DNA from: Paraburkholderia youngii
Lineage (GTDB): Bacteria > Pseudomonadota > Gammaproteobacteria > Burkholderiales > Burkholderiaceae
Direction of reading: 5' to 3'
Length of the DNA: 64,000 bases
NCBI RefSeq assembly: GCF_013366925.1
Contig: NZ_JAALDK010000001.1
Span: forward strand, 2,735,089 to 2,799,088
The notes beneath the pieces were generated by a model. It was given only the letters and a program-made list of their open reading frames with translations. It searched no databases and was not told the origin of the DNA. Within the stretch, counting starts at the first letter, position 1. Every line of letters starts with the position of its first letter. Of this stretch, positions 1 through 9,033 are shown piece by piece. The position numbers and the translations under genes are program-made.

Positions 1-81
1 TTTCTTTGATTCGCATGGTGCGGTCGCTCGATGCGGGCCGCGACGCTATACTTGCGTCCCCTTTCATCGAACCACCGACAC

Positions 82-831
82 ATGAAGAAGTGGCTTGCCT
101 GTCTGTTCCTCGCCGTCGCCGCCCATGCGGGCGCGGCGCCCTCCTGCACCAGTTTCACGCCGAATGCGCAATGGCCCGTCCTCACCAATCAGAAGATGGC
201 GCCCAAAACGCGCATGCTTTGCTATAGCGATTTCGCGGTGCTGCATTCGGGTATCACGCACGGTCCGCTGTGGTCGGCCGAGCATCTGACACGCGAGCAC
301 ATCGAAGAAGCGAAGGACATGGTGCGTACCAACAAGTTCTTCGAAGACGCGCGTCTGCCCGAAGGCGAAGGCGCGACCCTCGCCGACTACAAACGCAGCG
401 GCTTCGATCGCGGCCATATGAGTCCGGCGGGCAATCGCTGGAACAATGAGGCGATGGCGCAATCGTTCTCGCTCGCGAACGTCGTGCCGCAAGACCGTCA
501 GAACAACCAACGATTGTGGGCACGCATCGAAACCGCGGTGCGCAAGATCGCACTAGCCTACGACGACACGTACGTCGTCACCGGACCGCTGTTCACCGGA
601 CAGCAATTGCAGACGATCGGACCGACGCGCGTGTTCGTGCCGACCCAGTTGTACAAGGTCGTCTATGTGCCGTCGCGTCAACTGGCTTTCGCAGTCGTGG
701 TTGACAATGTAGCGACCAACCGCTACGACATGCGCACGATTCACGAGCTCGAAGCAATGTCGGGCATCCGCTTTCCGGGCATTCCGGATAACCTGAAGGA
801 CCAGCGGCCAGGAGGACTAAAAGGTGTTTAA
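82..831 (+). CDS. Secreted DNA/RNA non-specific endonuclease
   Basis: A 249-residue protein of the metal-dependent beta-beta-alpha endonuclease family (Serratia nuclease/NucA type). Residues 1-19 form a signal peptide ending in an AxA-like site, so it probably acts in the periplasm or outside the cell. The catalytic DRGHMSP motif is at residues 109-115, with H112 as the expected general base. The Asn-rich segment about 30 residues later (QDRQNNQRLW) supplies the expected metal-binding Asn. I chose the ATG at 82 rather than the in-frame ATG at 31 because only the former places the signal peptide at the N terminus. The stop overlaps the next gene. The family assignment is firm; the substrate in the cell is unknown. 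Confidence 0.9.
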   Translation: MKKWLACLFLAVAAHAGAAPSCTSFTPNAQWPVLTNQKMAPKTRMLCYSDFAVLHSGITHGPLWSAEHLTREHIEEAKDMVRTNKFFEDARLPEGEGATLADYKRSGFDRGHMSPAGNRWNNEAMAQSFSLANVVPQDRQNNQRLWARIETAVRKIALAYDDTYVVTGPLFTGQQLQTIGPTRVFVPTQLYKVVYVPSRQLAFAVVVDNVATNRYDMRTIHELEAMSGIRFPGIPDNLKDQRPGGLKGV

Positions 832-1084
832 GCCCTATTCGAACGATGACGACGTGCTCAACATTCAGGGCGATGCGCTCACGCTCAGCAACGGCACGAC
901 GCGTGTCGTGCTGAACGGCACGCTCGAATTGACGCGCGACCAACGCGGCCTGAAGGCGGCGCTCGCGCTGAAGGAAGCGCTCGATGCAATCGTCGCGAGT
1001 CTTCAGGCGCAGAAGGATTTGCCGGCGAAGGTGCAGGACGAGCCGGATGCCAAGCCGGGTGTCGTGCAGAACCCGTTTGAATAA
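824..1084 (+). CDS. Small hypothetical protein, translationally coupled to the endonuclease
   Basis: An 86-residue acidic protein without signal peptide or membrane segment. It starts at a GTG that overlaps the last 8 bases of the endonuclease gene, with a good Shine-Dalgarno GGAGG at 811-815. The overlap implies translational coupling. The N-terminal half (IQGDALTLSNGTTRVVLNGTLEL) looks like a short beta-rich fold, followed by a helix rich in Ala and Leu. I do not recognise the family. An immunity or inhibitor role for the nuclease is conceivable from the overlap, but nothing in the sequence shows it. Confidence 0.7.
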   Translation: MFKPYSNDDDVLNIQGDALTLSNGTTRVVLNGTLELTRDQRGLKAALALKEALDAIVASLQAQKDLPAKVQDEPDAKPGVVQNPFE

Positions 1085-1277
1085 CCGGACCCGTCGGCGT
1101 TGCATTTGCGCAACCTCGCAGCCCGCAAGTTTTACTGATGTCGGTCACGCAAACCTTTGCGTGACCACTCGTTTTCTAATCTCGCGCCAATCGAGCGGAT
1201 CGCCTCCGCTCTGTCACATAAAGTACATGGAGAAACCTTAGCGTGCGAGGTTTCCTCATACATCGACTGGCGTCGCC

Positions 1278-2510
1278 ATGCATCCAGCGTTCTCGAGATT
1301 TCGCCGTTCTTCCGCACAGGGGAATCCGCGCACAGCCGGAGACTTGTGCCACGAAGTTCCATCCGTAGACGTTGAAGACCCCAACTCCGTGGTCATGGAG
1401 ATCTTCTCGGCGCGCCGCGACATGCAGAGCCTCGCTGTCATCAATGAGCACCGTCCCATCGGCCTGATCAACCGCGACATCTTCATGTCGCAGATGAGCA
1501 AGCCGTTCCATCGCGAGCTTTACGACAAGAAGAGTTGCATCGCGTTCATGGACAAGGACCCGCTCATCGTCGATGCCGACGTGAGCATCGAAGCGCTGAC
1601 GTTCAGGACCGTCGAGGCCGGAGAAAAAGCACTGGTCGATGGTTTCATCGTGACACGCGACGGACTCTTCTCAGGTCTCGGCAGTGGTCTGCAACTGATC
1701 AGCGCGGTCGCGGAAATGCAGGCGGAGAAGAACCGCCAGATCATGCAGAGTATCGAGTACGCCAGCGTGATCCAGCGCGCCATGTTGCGCGCTTCCAGCG
1801 AGACGCTGTCGATGAAGCTGCGCGACGCGGCGATGGTCTGGGAACCTCGCGACGTAGTCGGCGGCGACTTCTATCATTTCGCGGCCTTTCCGACCGGCTG
1901 GTTCGGCGCTGTTGCCGATTGCACCGGACATGGCGTTCCCGGCGCCTTCATGACCTTGCTTGCTTCGGCGTCGTTGTCGAAGGCGCTCGAACAGATCGGG
2001 CCGCGCGACCCCGCCGCGCTGCTGGCGGCCGTCAATCGCAACGTCAAGGCCTTGCTGGGGCAAGTGAACAGTGCCGACGAAGGAACCCAATCCAACGACG
2101 GCCTGGACACGGCACTCTTCTGGTTCGATGCGACGGAGAGCATGCTGCGTTTTGCCGGCGCGAGGATCGCGCTGCATATCCTGTCACCCGATGCCGCGGA
2201 GTTCGAGACGATCAGCGCCGACCGCATGGGCGTCGGTTACGTGGACAGTCGCGCCGACTATGCGTGGAGCTTGCGCTCGATTCCGGTCACGACGGGTAGC
2301 CTGCTGTTCATCTATACCGACGGCCTCGCCGATCAGATCGGCGGCCCGCGCAACATTTCTTTCGGCCGGCGCCGTGCGCTCGACCTGATCCTCGAAAACC
2401 GCGCCGAAACCCCAGCGACGATTTGCGAGCGCGTCCGGCTCGCGCTCGCGCAATGGCAAGGCAATCAACCGCGCCGTGACGACGTCACGCTTTTCTGTGC
2501 CCGCATTTAG
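1278..2510 (+). CDS. siaA: SiaA-type SpoIIE/PP2C phosphatase with N-terminal CBS-like domain
   Basis: A 410-residue soluble protein. Residues about 22-140 resemble a CBS pair (SLAVINEHRPIGLINRD). A short helix follows, then a SpoIIE/PPM phosphatase domain from about 175. Metal-binding aspartates are visible in RDVVGGDFY, AVADCTGHG, IYTDGLAD and RRDDVTLF, so it should be active. In the Pseudomonas SiaABCD system SiaA dephosphorylates SiaC and so switches the diguanylate cyclase SiaD. There SiaA is a membrane HAMP protein; here no membrane segment is present and CBS replaces the sensor. It heads a tight operon with siaB, siaC and siaD. The start is not backed by a clear ribosome site. Confidence 0.85.
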   Translation: MHPAFSRFRRSSAQGNPRTAGDLCHEVPSVDVEDPNSVVMEIFSARRDMQSLAVINEHRPIGLINRDIFMSQMSKPFHRELYDKKSCIAFMDKDPLIVDADVSIEALTFRTVEAGEKALVDGFIVTRDGLFSGLGSGLQLISAVAEMQAEKNRQIMQSIEYASVIQRAMLRASSETLSMKLRDAAMVWEPRDVVGGDFYHFAAFPTGWFGAVADCTGHGVPGAFMTLLASASLSKALEQIGPRDPAALLAAVNRNVKALLGQVNSADEGTQSNDGLDTALFWFDATESMLRFAGARIALHILSPDAAEFETISADRMGVGYVDSRADYAWSLRSIPVTTGSLLFIYTDGLADQIGGPRNISFGRRRALDLILENRAETPATICERVRLALAQWQGNQPRRDDVTLFCARI

Positions 2511-2522
2511 TGAATTCCCAGA

Positions 2523-3086
2523 ATGTCTCAACTACTAGAACAAGACAGCGCCTTTTTCGAACTCGCGCAGCGGCGCAATGTGCTCTTCTATCACAAGGGC
2601 TACTTCTCCCATAACATCGTCGCGTCGATGGGCGAAGTCGTGAAACTGCAACTCGAAGTCGCCGGCGTCAGCGGTCCGACCCGCCGCAAACTCTTCTCGT
2701 CTTTTATCGAGCTGGCACAGAACATCGTTCATTACTCGTCGAACGCGCTGGAGCCAGGCGGCGAAGGGACGGGCGCGATACGCGAGGGCGCGGTGTGCAT
2801 CTCCAGGCACGGCGAGCATCACGTGATGTTGTGCGTCAATCCCATCGCGACCGCCGAGGTCGAGGGCCTGCGCAACAGGCTGGAGCCTCTGCGCAGCATG
2901 TCGCTCGAAGAAATCAAGCAGGCGTACAAGGTGACATTGCGCGCCGACGCGCCGAAGGACAGCAAGGGCGCCGGCCTTGGCTTCCTGACGATGGCGCGCG
3001 ATGCGAGCGCGCCGCTTGAATTCGCTTTTCATCCGCGTGCCGACGAACCCGGCACCACGCTGTTTTGCCTCATGGCCATCATCTGA
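2523..3086 (+). CDS. siaB: SiaB family protein kinase
   Basis: A 187-residue protein of the SiaB (DUF6272) family, an anti-sigma-factor-like GHKL kinase that phosphorylates SiaC. The N-box-like segment (SSFIELAQNIVHYSS, about residues 59-73) and a glycine-rich G-box (SKGAGLGFLTMAR, about residues 147-159) are visible. It starts 12 bases after siaA ends and is followed by siaC after 19 bases, so the phosphatase, kinase and target are expressed together. Family membership is supported by both motifs and by gene order. Confidence 0.85.
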   Translation: MSQLLEQDSAFFELAQRRNVLFYHKGYFSHNIVASMGEVVKLQLEVAGVSGPTRRKLFSSFIELAQNIVHYSSNALEPGGEGTGAIREGAVCISRHGEHHVMLCVNPIATAEVEGLRNRLEPLRSMSLEEIKQAYKVTLRADAPKDSKGAGLGFLTMARDASAPLEFAFHPRADEPGTTLFCLMAII

Positions 3087-3105
3087 GCAGGAAGGCACAA
3101 AAACA

Positions 3106-3501
3106 ATGGAAAACCTACACATCCCCGCGACGACGACGTCGCCCGAAGTCGACTTTCGCTTCGACCAACACGCGTTGTCGATCAAGGGTGAGTCCTACCC
3201 GGAAAACGCAGCCGCTTTTTACGCGCCGATCATCGAGCAGATGCGCAAGTACCTCGCAGCGAATACCGGGGCCGAAATCACCATCGACGTCGCGTTGACG
3301 TACTTCAACAGCTCGAGCACCAAGATGCTGTTCAGCATCTTCGACGCGCTCGATCAGGCGGCGGAATCGGGAAGCCGCGTGTCGATGAACTGGTATCGCG
3401 ACGAGGAAGACGAGACCATTGCCGAATTCGGTGAAGAACTGAAGGCCGATTTCCGCGCGATCGAGTTCACCGATCGCCCCATCGCGCAGCAAGGAAAATA
3501 A
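3106..3501 (+). CDS. siaC: SiaC family regulatory phosphoprotein
   Basis: A 131-residue DUF1987/SiaC protein, the phospho-switch between the SiaB kinase and the SiaA phosphatase. The segment YFNSSSTKMLFSIFDAL (residues 66-82) corresponds to the region with the regulatory Thr in Pseudomonas SiaC; T72 is the likely phosphosite. Unphosphorylated SiaC binds and activates SiaD in that system. The ATG at 3106 was preferred over the longer frame from 3001, which would overlap siaB and has no family resemblance. The stop is 1 base before the siaD start. Confidence 0.88.
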   Translation: MENLHIPATTTSPEVDFRFDQHALSIKGESYPENAAAFYAPIIEQMRKYLAANTGAEITIDVALTYFNSSSTKMLFSIFDALDQAAESGSRVSMNWYRDEEDETIAEFGEELKADFRAIEFTDRPIAQQGK

Positions 3502-3502
3502 G

Positions 3503-4228
3503 GTGCGTTCGACCTCTTCCCGTGACGTGTCCTCGGGCGGCGCACCCGATCTGTTCCAGAACGAGAGCACGGCGCTGGCAAAGGCCCGCGCGATGCATTC
3601 GATCATCGATGCGGATGCCGCGGAGTATCGCCAGTCGCTGGGCGAACTGATCGAGCACTTCCAGCGCCTGATGCGCGAAACACGGCGCCTGATCGGCCGC
3701 AGCGACCGGGCTGAACGCGAGATGCAGGTGCTGGCTCAGCAGTTGGCGTATCGCGCCTCGCACGACGCGTTGACGGGCGTACTGAACCGCAGCGCCGTGA
3801 TCGAGCGGACCACCAAGGTCTTGCGCACCAGCAGCGCGGTGATGATCATCCTCGACATCGACGAATTCAAGCGGATCAACGACGACTACGGCCACCCCAC
3901 TGGAGACGCGGTCATTTCGGGGGTCGTCGATTGTCTGCGCGGAATCGTGGGGGAACAAGGCTTCATCGGGCGAGTGGGCGGTGAGGAGTTCACGGTGCTG
4001 CTGCCCGGTCATGAACCGGCCAGTGGCGCCATTCTTGCCGAGCGCATGCGAGAAGCCATCAGTGACTCGCTGGTCGTTCCGCCGGTCGAGCGCCGCATCA
4101 CGGCCAGCTTTGGCGTCAGCATCAACGCAGTCGGAACCTGTTTCGACACCGCATACGGTCTCGCCGATGCGGCTCTGTACCGCGCCAAGCGAAGCGGTCG
4201 CAACCGCGTGGAATTTGCCGATCGATAG
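3503..4228 (+). CDS. siaD: SiaD-type diguanylate cyclase
   Basis: A 241-residue soluble diguanylate cyclase. An N-terminal helical region (about residues 25-90, probably the SiaC-binding stalk) precedes a GGDEF domain with the active-site variant GGEEF at about residues 158-162. No RxxD inhibitory site is present five residues before it (GEQG stands there), so product inhibition may be absent. It starts at a GTG one base after the siaC stop, which indicates coupling. It makes cyclic di-GMP under control of SiaC. Confidence 0.88.
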   Translation: MRSTSSRDVSSGGAPDLFQNESTALAKARAMHSIIDADAAEYRQSLGELIEHFQRLMRETRRLIGRSDRAEREMQVLAQQLAYRASHDALTGVLNRSAVIERTTKVLRTSSAVMIILDIDEFKRINDDYGHPTGDAVISGVVDCLRGIVGEQGFIGRVGGEEFTVLLPGHEPASGAILAERMREAISDSLVVPPVERRITASFGVSINAVGTCFDTAYGLADAALYRAKRSGRNRVEFADR

Positions 4229-4364
4229 GCGGATAAGCAGAGCCATAGCGCGCCATTCCCGGGTAGATCCCCAGCGCCCTAAGGCAAGTCATGCAGCCAC
4301 CTGAACATTCACTATCCGGGCGGGCCGGTTTTCGCCCGCGCCGGGTTGACGGAAAGGAAGCGCC

Positions 4365-6359
4365 TTGGGACAGGAAGCAACGCGCAAAGCCGGTACTGTC
4401 ATAGCCGTGCTTGCCATTCTCGCTGTCATTGCGACGAGTACCTTCCTCGCAATCCGCCAGAGCAGCGAGCAGGACAGTTCGCTTCGGACGATCCAGGCTT
4501 CCGGTCGGCTGCGCCACGACCTCGACCAGGTTCAGCATGTCATGCTCGACGAGCATGCGACGCTCTACACCTCGATAGCCACGGTGCCGCTATACAACCG
4601 CGCGGCCTATAGCTTTCCGATGCTGGAACTGCTCGCGTTGACGCGCGACGCGCGCGAGAGCTGCAGCGAGAATCAGGAATGCATATCGCGGCTGTCGGAC
4701 CTGGACGACATGATCGGCAGACTCAGCGAGCAGAGCTTCGGTCTTGCGCGCATGATCGCGGAGCATCCCGGCAGCGTGGCAGTGGACGACCCCCGACTCG
4801 AGGAAATCGACGCCTATTTCTATAGCGTCCTCGAACGGGTAGTCGACGTACGACTCGCGGCCGATGCCAAGGTCGCTTCAGTCGTCAGCAAATCCTCGCT
4901 GGACGGGAAGTGGTTTACGCGCATGCTGTTGGGCTGCGGCGTCGCTTCGGCCTTGTTGCTGCTTTCGCTGATTCACTGGAACGGCCGCATTGGAGCGCAT
5001 CTTCGCCGCTCGCTCAAAAGACTCGAGCATCAAGCCAGATACGATGCCCTGACCGAGCTGCCGAACCGCGTGCTGCTCGGCGAACATCTCTCGGAGTCGC
5101 TGGTGCGCGCGCAAGCGACAGGCCAGAACGTTTCCGTCCTGTTCCTCGATCTCGACCGTTTCAAGGACGTCAACGATTCGCTCGGACACCGCATCGGCGA
5201 TTTGCTGCTGCAAGCCGTGGCGCGAAGGCTTCAGCGCCTGCTGCGCGCGACGGATTTCGTCGCGCGCTACGGGGGCGATGAATTCGTCATCGTCGCGGAA
5301 CGAGCCGACGCGACGCAACTCACCGAAATGCTGGACTCGCTGATTCATGAGATGAGCGAGCCGTATGGCATCGGCGAGCACGAGCTTTATCTCGAAGCAA
5401 GCATTGGCGTCAGTACGTTTCCACAAGACGGCGCGAAGCCGGAATTGCTCACGCGCAATGCCGATGCCGCGCTGTACGTGGCGAAATCGCGCGGGCGAAA
5501 CGGCTATCAATTCTACGAGCCGGAGTTGAGCCGGGCGGCCGCCGAGAAGTTGCGGCTCACGACGCGACTGCGGCGCGCGGCGAAAGCCAATGAGTTGTAT
5601 CTGGCGTATCAGCCGCAGATCGACATGAAAACCGGATGCATCGTCGGTGCCGAGGCGCTGTTGCGGTGGCACGACGACGAACTCGGTGAGGTGTCGCCGG
5701 CCGTCTTCATCCCGCTTGCCGAAGAAACCGGTCTGATTCAGAGCATCGGCACCTGGGTATTGCGGCAGGCGTGCCTGCAGGCGAGCGCGTGGGTGCACTC
5801 GGGGCTTCCCCCGGTGCGCATCTCGGTCAATGTTTCGCCACTTCAACTCGAACGGGCGGACCTCCCCGGCGTGGTGCGCTCGGCACTCGAGGACGCCAAC
5901 TGGCCCGCCGAACTACTGGAACTCGAAGTCACCGAAGGCACGCTGATGCGCAACGCGGAAGAAGCGCAACGGGCTTTTCGCGAGCTGCGCGGACTCGGTG
6001 TTTCCATCGCTATCGACGACTTCGGCACCGGTTATTCGAGCCTCAGCTATCTGAAACGCTTTAGCGTCGATCGCATCAAGATCGATCGCGCCTTCGTTTG
6101 CGAAATCGGCAGAGACAAGGAGCTCGAAGCGCTGTCGCTTGCGATCATCGCGATTGCTGAAACGCTGAGCTTCGATGTGGTCGCGGAAGGGGTCGAGCTC
6201 GAGGTCCAGCGCGAGTTTCTGGTCCGCCACGGATGCACGGTGGCCCAGGGTTTCCTGTTTAGCCCGGCGGTCTCGCCGGAGGCTTTAGCGCAATTGCTCG
6301 GCAAGACCGCGGTCGCGTCTTCATTGAGCGTGGCGAGTTTCCGTGGATTCGCTTTGTGA
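4365..6359 (+). CDS. Membrane GGDEF-EAL protein (diguanylate cyclase/phosphodiesterase)
   Basis: A 664-residue protein with a TTG start preceded by AAGGAAG at 4354-4360. Membrane segments lie at about residues 11-30 and 185-205 with a periplasmic helical sensor between them. The GGDEF domain has an intact GGDEF at about residue 302 and an RATD inhibitory site exactly five residues upstream. The EAL domain keeps EALLRW and DDFGTGYSSLSYLKR, so both activities look possible. It lies about 135 bases after siaD on the same strand and may tune the cyclic di-GMP made by that cassette; the link is inferred from position. Confidence 0.88.
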   Translation: MGQEATRKAGTVIAVLAILAVIATSTFLAIRQSSEQDSSLRTIQASGRLRHDLDQVQHVMLDEHATLYTSIATVPLYNRAAYSFPMLELLALTRDARESCSENQECISRLSDLDDMIGRLSEQSFGLARMIAEHPGSVAVDDPRLEEIDAYFYSVLERVVDVRLAADAKVASVVSKSSLDGKWFTRMLLGCGVASALLLLSLIHWNGRIGAHLRRSLKRLEHQARYDALTELPNRVLLGEHLSESLVRAQATGQNVSVLFLDLDRFKDVNDSLGHRIGDLLLQAVARRLQRLLRATDFVARYGGDEFVIVAERADATQLTEMLDSLIHEMSEPYGIGEHELYLEASIGVSTFPQDGAKPELLTRNADAALYVAKSRGRNGYQFYEPELSRAAAEKLRLTTRLRRAAKANELYLAYQPQIDMKTGCIVGAEALLRWHDDELGEVSPAVFIPLAEETGLIQSIGTWVLRQACLQASAWVHSGLPPVRISVNVSPLQLERADLPGVVRSALEDANWPAELLELEVTEGTLMRNAEEAQRAFRELRGLGVSIAIDDFGTGYSSLSYLKRFSVDRIKIDRAFVCEIGRDKELEALSLAIIAIAETLSFDVVAEGVELEVQREFLVRHGCTVAQGFLFSPAVSPEALAQLLGKTAVASSLSVASFRGFAL

Positions 6360-6507
6360 GCCGCAAGATGTATCCGCGCTGACGCACTACTTACGTTTTG
6401 TCACCAGCGCAGCGTCAACTCCTGTATTCCGCCCTACGTTAAACCGGCAGCGCTGAAATAATTCAGCCGCGACAAACGAATCCACCGATTCAACCAGGAG
6501 TCACATC

Positions 6508-6894
6508 ATGAAGACGCTTTTCGCCGCTGTTGCTTCCGCACTGCTCGTGTCGACCGCATTTGCTCAAACGGCCGCACCGTCCGCCGCACAACCTGCGCAA
6601 CCCGCGCAAGCCACGCAGCTGCCGACTGCCGGCCAGGCGAGTCTGAAAGCAAGCACCGCGGTACAAGCCGGTGCGACGGACGACAGCGCGGCCGCAGCGA
6701 AAGCGCCCGCCGAAGCCGCCACGCAAAAGCACGTGAAAAAGACTTCCGCCCATACGAAGAAGGCCCACAAGTCCACGGGCAAACATGCCGTCGAAACGAG
6801 CGCCGCGAAGACTAAAACGGAGAGTGCGAAAGAGGCCAGCACTGCCCCGGCGAAAGCCGACGGCGCACAAGCCGACACGACCAAAACGCAATAA
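6508..6894 (+). CDS. Secreted Ala/Lys/Thr-rich low-complexity protein
   Basis: A 128-residue protein with a clear signal peptide (cleavage after AFA, residue 19). The remainder is low complexity: a Pro/Ala/Gln stretch, then a Lys/His/Thr-rich tail (KHVKKTSAHTKKAHKSTGKH). It resembles the small histone-like or acid-shock-like periplasmic proteins common in Burkholderiaceae, but I cannot name a family. A good ribosome site (CCAGGAG) precedes the ATG and a strong terminator follows at 6980-7006. It appears to be a single-gene unit. Confidence 0.75.
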   Translation: MKTLFAAVASALLVSTAFAQTAAPSAAQPAQPAQATQLPTAGQASLKASTAVQAGATDDSAAAAKAPAEAATQKHVKKTSAHTKKAHKSTGKHAVETSAAKTKTESAKEASTAPAKADGAQADTTKTQ

Positions 6895-6979
6895 CACGTG
6901 ATCGGTTTCGGCGCTGACCGGCCATCCAGGTGCTGTTCAAATAGAAGCTGATCGAAGCCGGGCCGTGCCGTTCAGGGAG

Positions 6980-7006
6980 GGCGAGTCTTATGACTCGCCT
7001 TTTTTT
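6980..7006 (+). terminator. Rho-independent terminator
   Basis: An 8-bp perfect stem (GGCGAGTC/GACTCGCC) with a TTAT loop is followed by seven T residues. It sits about 85 bases after the low-complexity secreted protein gene and ends that transcript. Confidence 0.85.
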
Positions 7007-7135
7007 ACGCCGTGTGCCATGCCGTGTCGTATCTTTTTGTCGACAGACCCGCGAATTTTTGCACCGTCTTTACCCGCGGGCGATTACGCTCGAATTGTTC
7101 CAATTCACCATCGCGTTACACGAACGCCGCATCAC

Positions 7136-7453
7136 ATGGCTCTCATGCAATCGCTCGACACGCTCTCTGCGCAACCTGCCAGCAAGCAGGTTCAACACAG
7201 CAACGTCATTCCGTTTCCGTCGGCGCGCTCGCTTCTACTCGTGACGCTGCCGCGCCCTCACCTGCGCGCACTGCTTCATTCGCCGCTCGGCGTCTATGTC
7301 ATCAACACGGAAACCGTGCGCGGAGAAGTCCGCGTGCAACTCGACATCGCGCGCGAAGACCTCGACTTCACGTTGCACACGCTGCTCACCACGTTGCCCG
7401 CCGCGACGATCGGCGCATTGAAACGTCGCGCAGGTCACCCGGGCGCGCGTTAA
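7136..7453 (+). CDS. Hypothetical protein, 105 aa
   Basis: A small protein whose N-terminal 30 residues are Ser/Gln-rich and whose remainder forms a compact alternating alpha/beta pattern (LLVTLPRPHLRALLHSPLGVYVINTETVRGEVRVQLDIAREDLDFTLHTLL, quoted in parts: the DIAREDLDFTLHTLL end is helical). The frame is open further upstream but overlaps the terminator at 6980-7006, so the ATG at 7136 or 7145 is the likely start. I do not recognise a family. The coding pattern is consistent with a real gene, and no competing frame gives a better product. Confidence 0.55.
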   Translation: MALMQSLDTLSAQPASKQVQHSNVIPFPSARSLLLVTLPRPHLRALLHSPLGVYVINTETVRGEVRVQLDIAREDLDFTLHTLLTTLPAATIGALKRRAGHPGAR

Positions 7454-7582
7454 ACGCGCTCGACGAGCGCCGTACAAACCATGGACAGCATCCGCGGGCG
7501 ATCGTCGCTGATCGCCGGCTACCCGATGGTTTGAAAATCCGCTGCGCGCGATTATGCTGACGTTGACATAGGAGCGGCACTG

Positions 7583-8122
7583 ATGAGAACACTGACGCAG
7601 CAACTCACGCAATACGCGGCCTACCACCGCGACCGGCGCAATATCGCCACGCACTTCGTCGGCATTCCGATGATCGTGCTCGCGCTCGCGGTGTTGCTGA
7701 GCCGCCCGTCGTTCGATGCCGGGATGTTCCCGATCACGTTGTCGCCAGCGTGGCTGTTGTTCGTGGCGGCGACCATCTATTACCTCGCGCTCGACGTGCC
7801 GCTCGGCGTGCTGATGGCCTGCATCTCGGCGCTTTGTGTCGGGTTCGGCGAGTGGATCGCCGCGCAAACGACGCTCGTGTGGCTCGCGACCGGCATTGGC
7901 CTCTTCGTGATCGGCTGGGGGTTCCAGTTCGTCGGTCACGTCGCGTACGAACATCGCAAGCCGGCCTTCGTCGACGATGTGATCGGCCTGTTGATCGGCC
8001 CGCTATTCGTGCTCGCCGAAGCGCTGTTCGGTGTCCGCTGGCGTCCCGAACTGCGCGACGCGATCGAGGCGCAGGTAGGCCCGACGCGCATCAATCCACA
8101 GCGGACCGAAGCGCATCGCTGA
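7583..8122 (+). CDS. Mpo1-like (DUF962/YGL010w) membrane protein
   Basis: A 179-residue protein with four hydrophobic segments (about residues 28-46, 55-72, 78-96 and 100-122). The family signature YAAYHRDRRNIATHFVGIP at residues 12-30 carries the conserved histidines that bind iron in yeast Mpo1, a 2-hydroxy fatty acid dioxygenase. The bacterial members are largely uncharacterised, so a lipid-oxidising role is inferred from the family only. Length matches bacterial DUF962 proteins. Confidence 0.85.
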   Translation: MRTLTQQLTQYAAYHRDRRNIATHFVGIPMIVLALAVLLSRPSFDAGMFPITLSPAWLLFVAATIYYLALDVPLGVLMACISALCVGFGEWIAAQTTLVWLATGIGLFVIGWGFQFVGHVAYEHRKPAFVDDVIGLLIGPLFVLAEALFGVRWRPELRDAIEAQVGPTRINPQRTEAHR

Positions 8123-8142
8123 GCGGGCGTCGCCGTTCAGCT

Positions 8143-9033
8143 CTACGCAAACCGCACGAAGCGCACGCTGTGCAGCGCGGTCAGCGCAACGGCGATCCAG
8201 ATCGGCACATAGGTCGCGAGTTGCGCGACGCTCAGCGTTTCGCGCAGCAGCGTGATCGATACGAACACGAGCAGCACCGGCTCGACGTAGCCGAGGATGC
8301 CGAACAACGCGACCGGCAGCAGGCGGCTCGCCTTCAGATACGAAGCGAGCGCGAGCGTGCTCAACGCGCCGAGGCCCGGCAATAGCAGAAACCACATTTC
8401 CGCGCGTCCGGCGATCGCTTGCAGCGAACCGCCGACGAGAATGAACACGATCGCCACCGGCAGCAGCAAGGCCATTTCGACGGTGAACATCGCGAGCGAA
8501 TCGTGATTGATCTGACGGCGCAGCATGAAATAAGGCGGATAGCCGAGCGCGACGACGAGCGTCGGCCACGAAAACGCGCCGGTCACCCACAGCTCGTGCG
8601 CGACGCCAACCGCAGCGCAGGCGACCGCGAGCCACTGCAACGCGTCGAGCCGCTCGTGATAGTGGAAACGCGCGACCAGCACCATCACGAGCGGCAGCAG
8701 GAAATAACCGAGCGACACTTCGAGCATGCGCCCATGCAGCGGCGCCCACAGAAACAGCCAGAGCTGCACGCCGAGCAAGCCCGCGGTCACGCTCATCGCG
8801 ATGCCGAGCTTCGGCTGCTTCATCATTCGGACAACCAGCGCGCGCAGAATCGGCAGACGCTTGCGCAGCGCGACGAGCAGCAGCGCGCCGGGCACGGTCC
8901 ACACGATGCGCCACGCGAAGATGTCGAGGCCCGAAAGCGGTTTCAGCAGCGTCGCGTAAGCGGACAGCAATGCGAACATCGCCGACGCACCGACCGACAA
9001 TGCGATCCCGCGCCTGAAGTCGTTGTGAGTCAT
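8143..9033 (-). CDS. rarD: RarD-type EamA/DMT family transporter
   Basis: A 296-residue protein with about ten hydrophobic segments, of the drug/metabolite transporter superfamily. The N-terminal region (RGIALSVGASAMFALLSAYATLLKPL) and the DIFAWRIVWTVP motif match the RarD subgroup. I chose the ATG at 9033; the frame continues 51 residues upstream without resemblance to the family. It probably exports small metabolites across the inner membrane; the substrate is unknown. It faces away from egtD, and the two share a 557-bp spacer. Confidence 0.85.
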   Translation of the reverse strand: MTHNDFRRGIALSVGASAMFALLSAYATLLKPLSGLDIFAWRIVWTVPGALLLVALRKRLPILRALVVRMMKQPKLGIAMSVTAGLLGVQLWLFLWAPLHGRMLEVSLGYFLLPLVMVLVARFHYHERLDALQWLAVACAAVGVAHELWVTGAFSWPTLVVALGYPPYFMLRRQINHDSLAMFTVEMALLLPVAIVFILVGGSLQAIAGRAEMWFLLLPGLGALSTLALASYLKASRLLPVALFGILGYVEPVLLVFVSITLLRETLSVAQLATYVPIWIAVALTALHSVRFVRFA

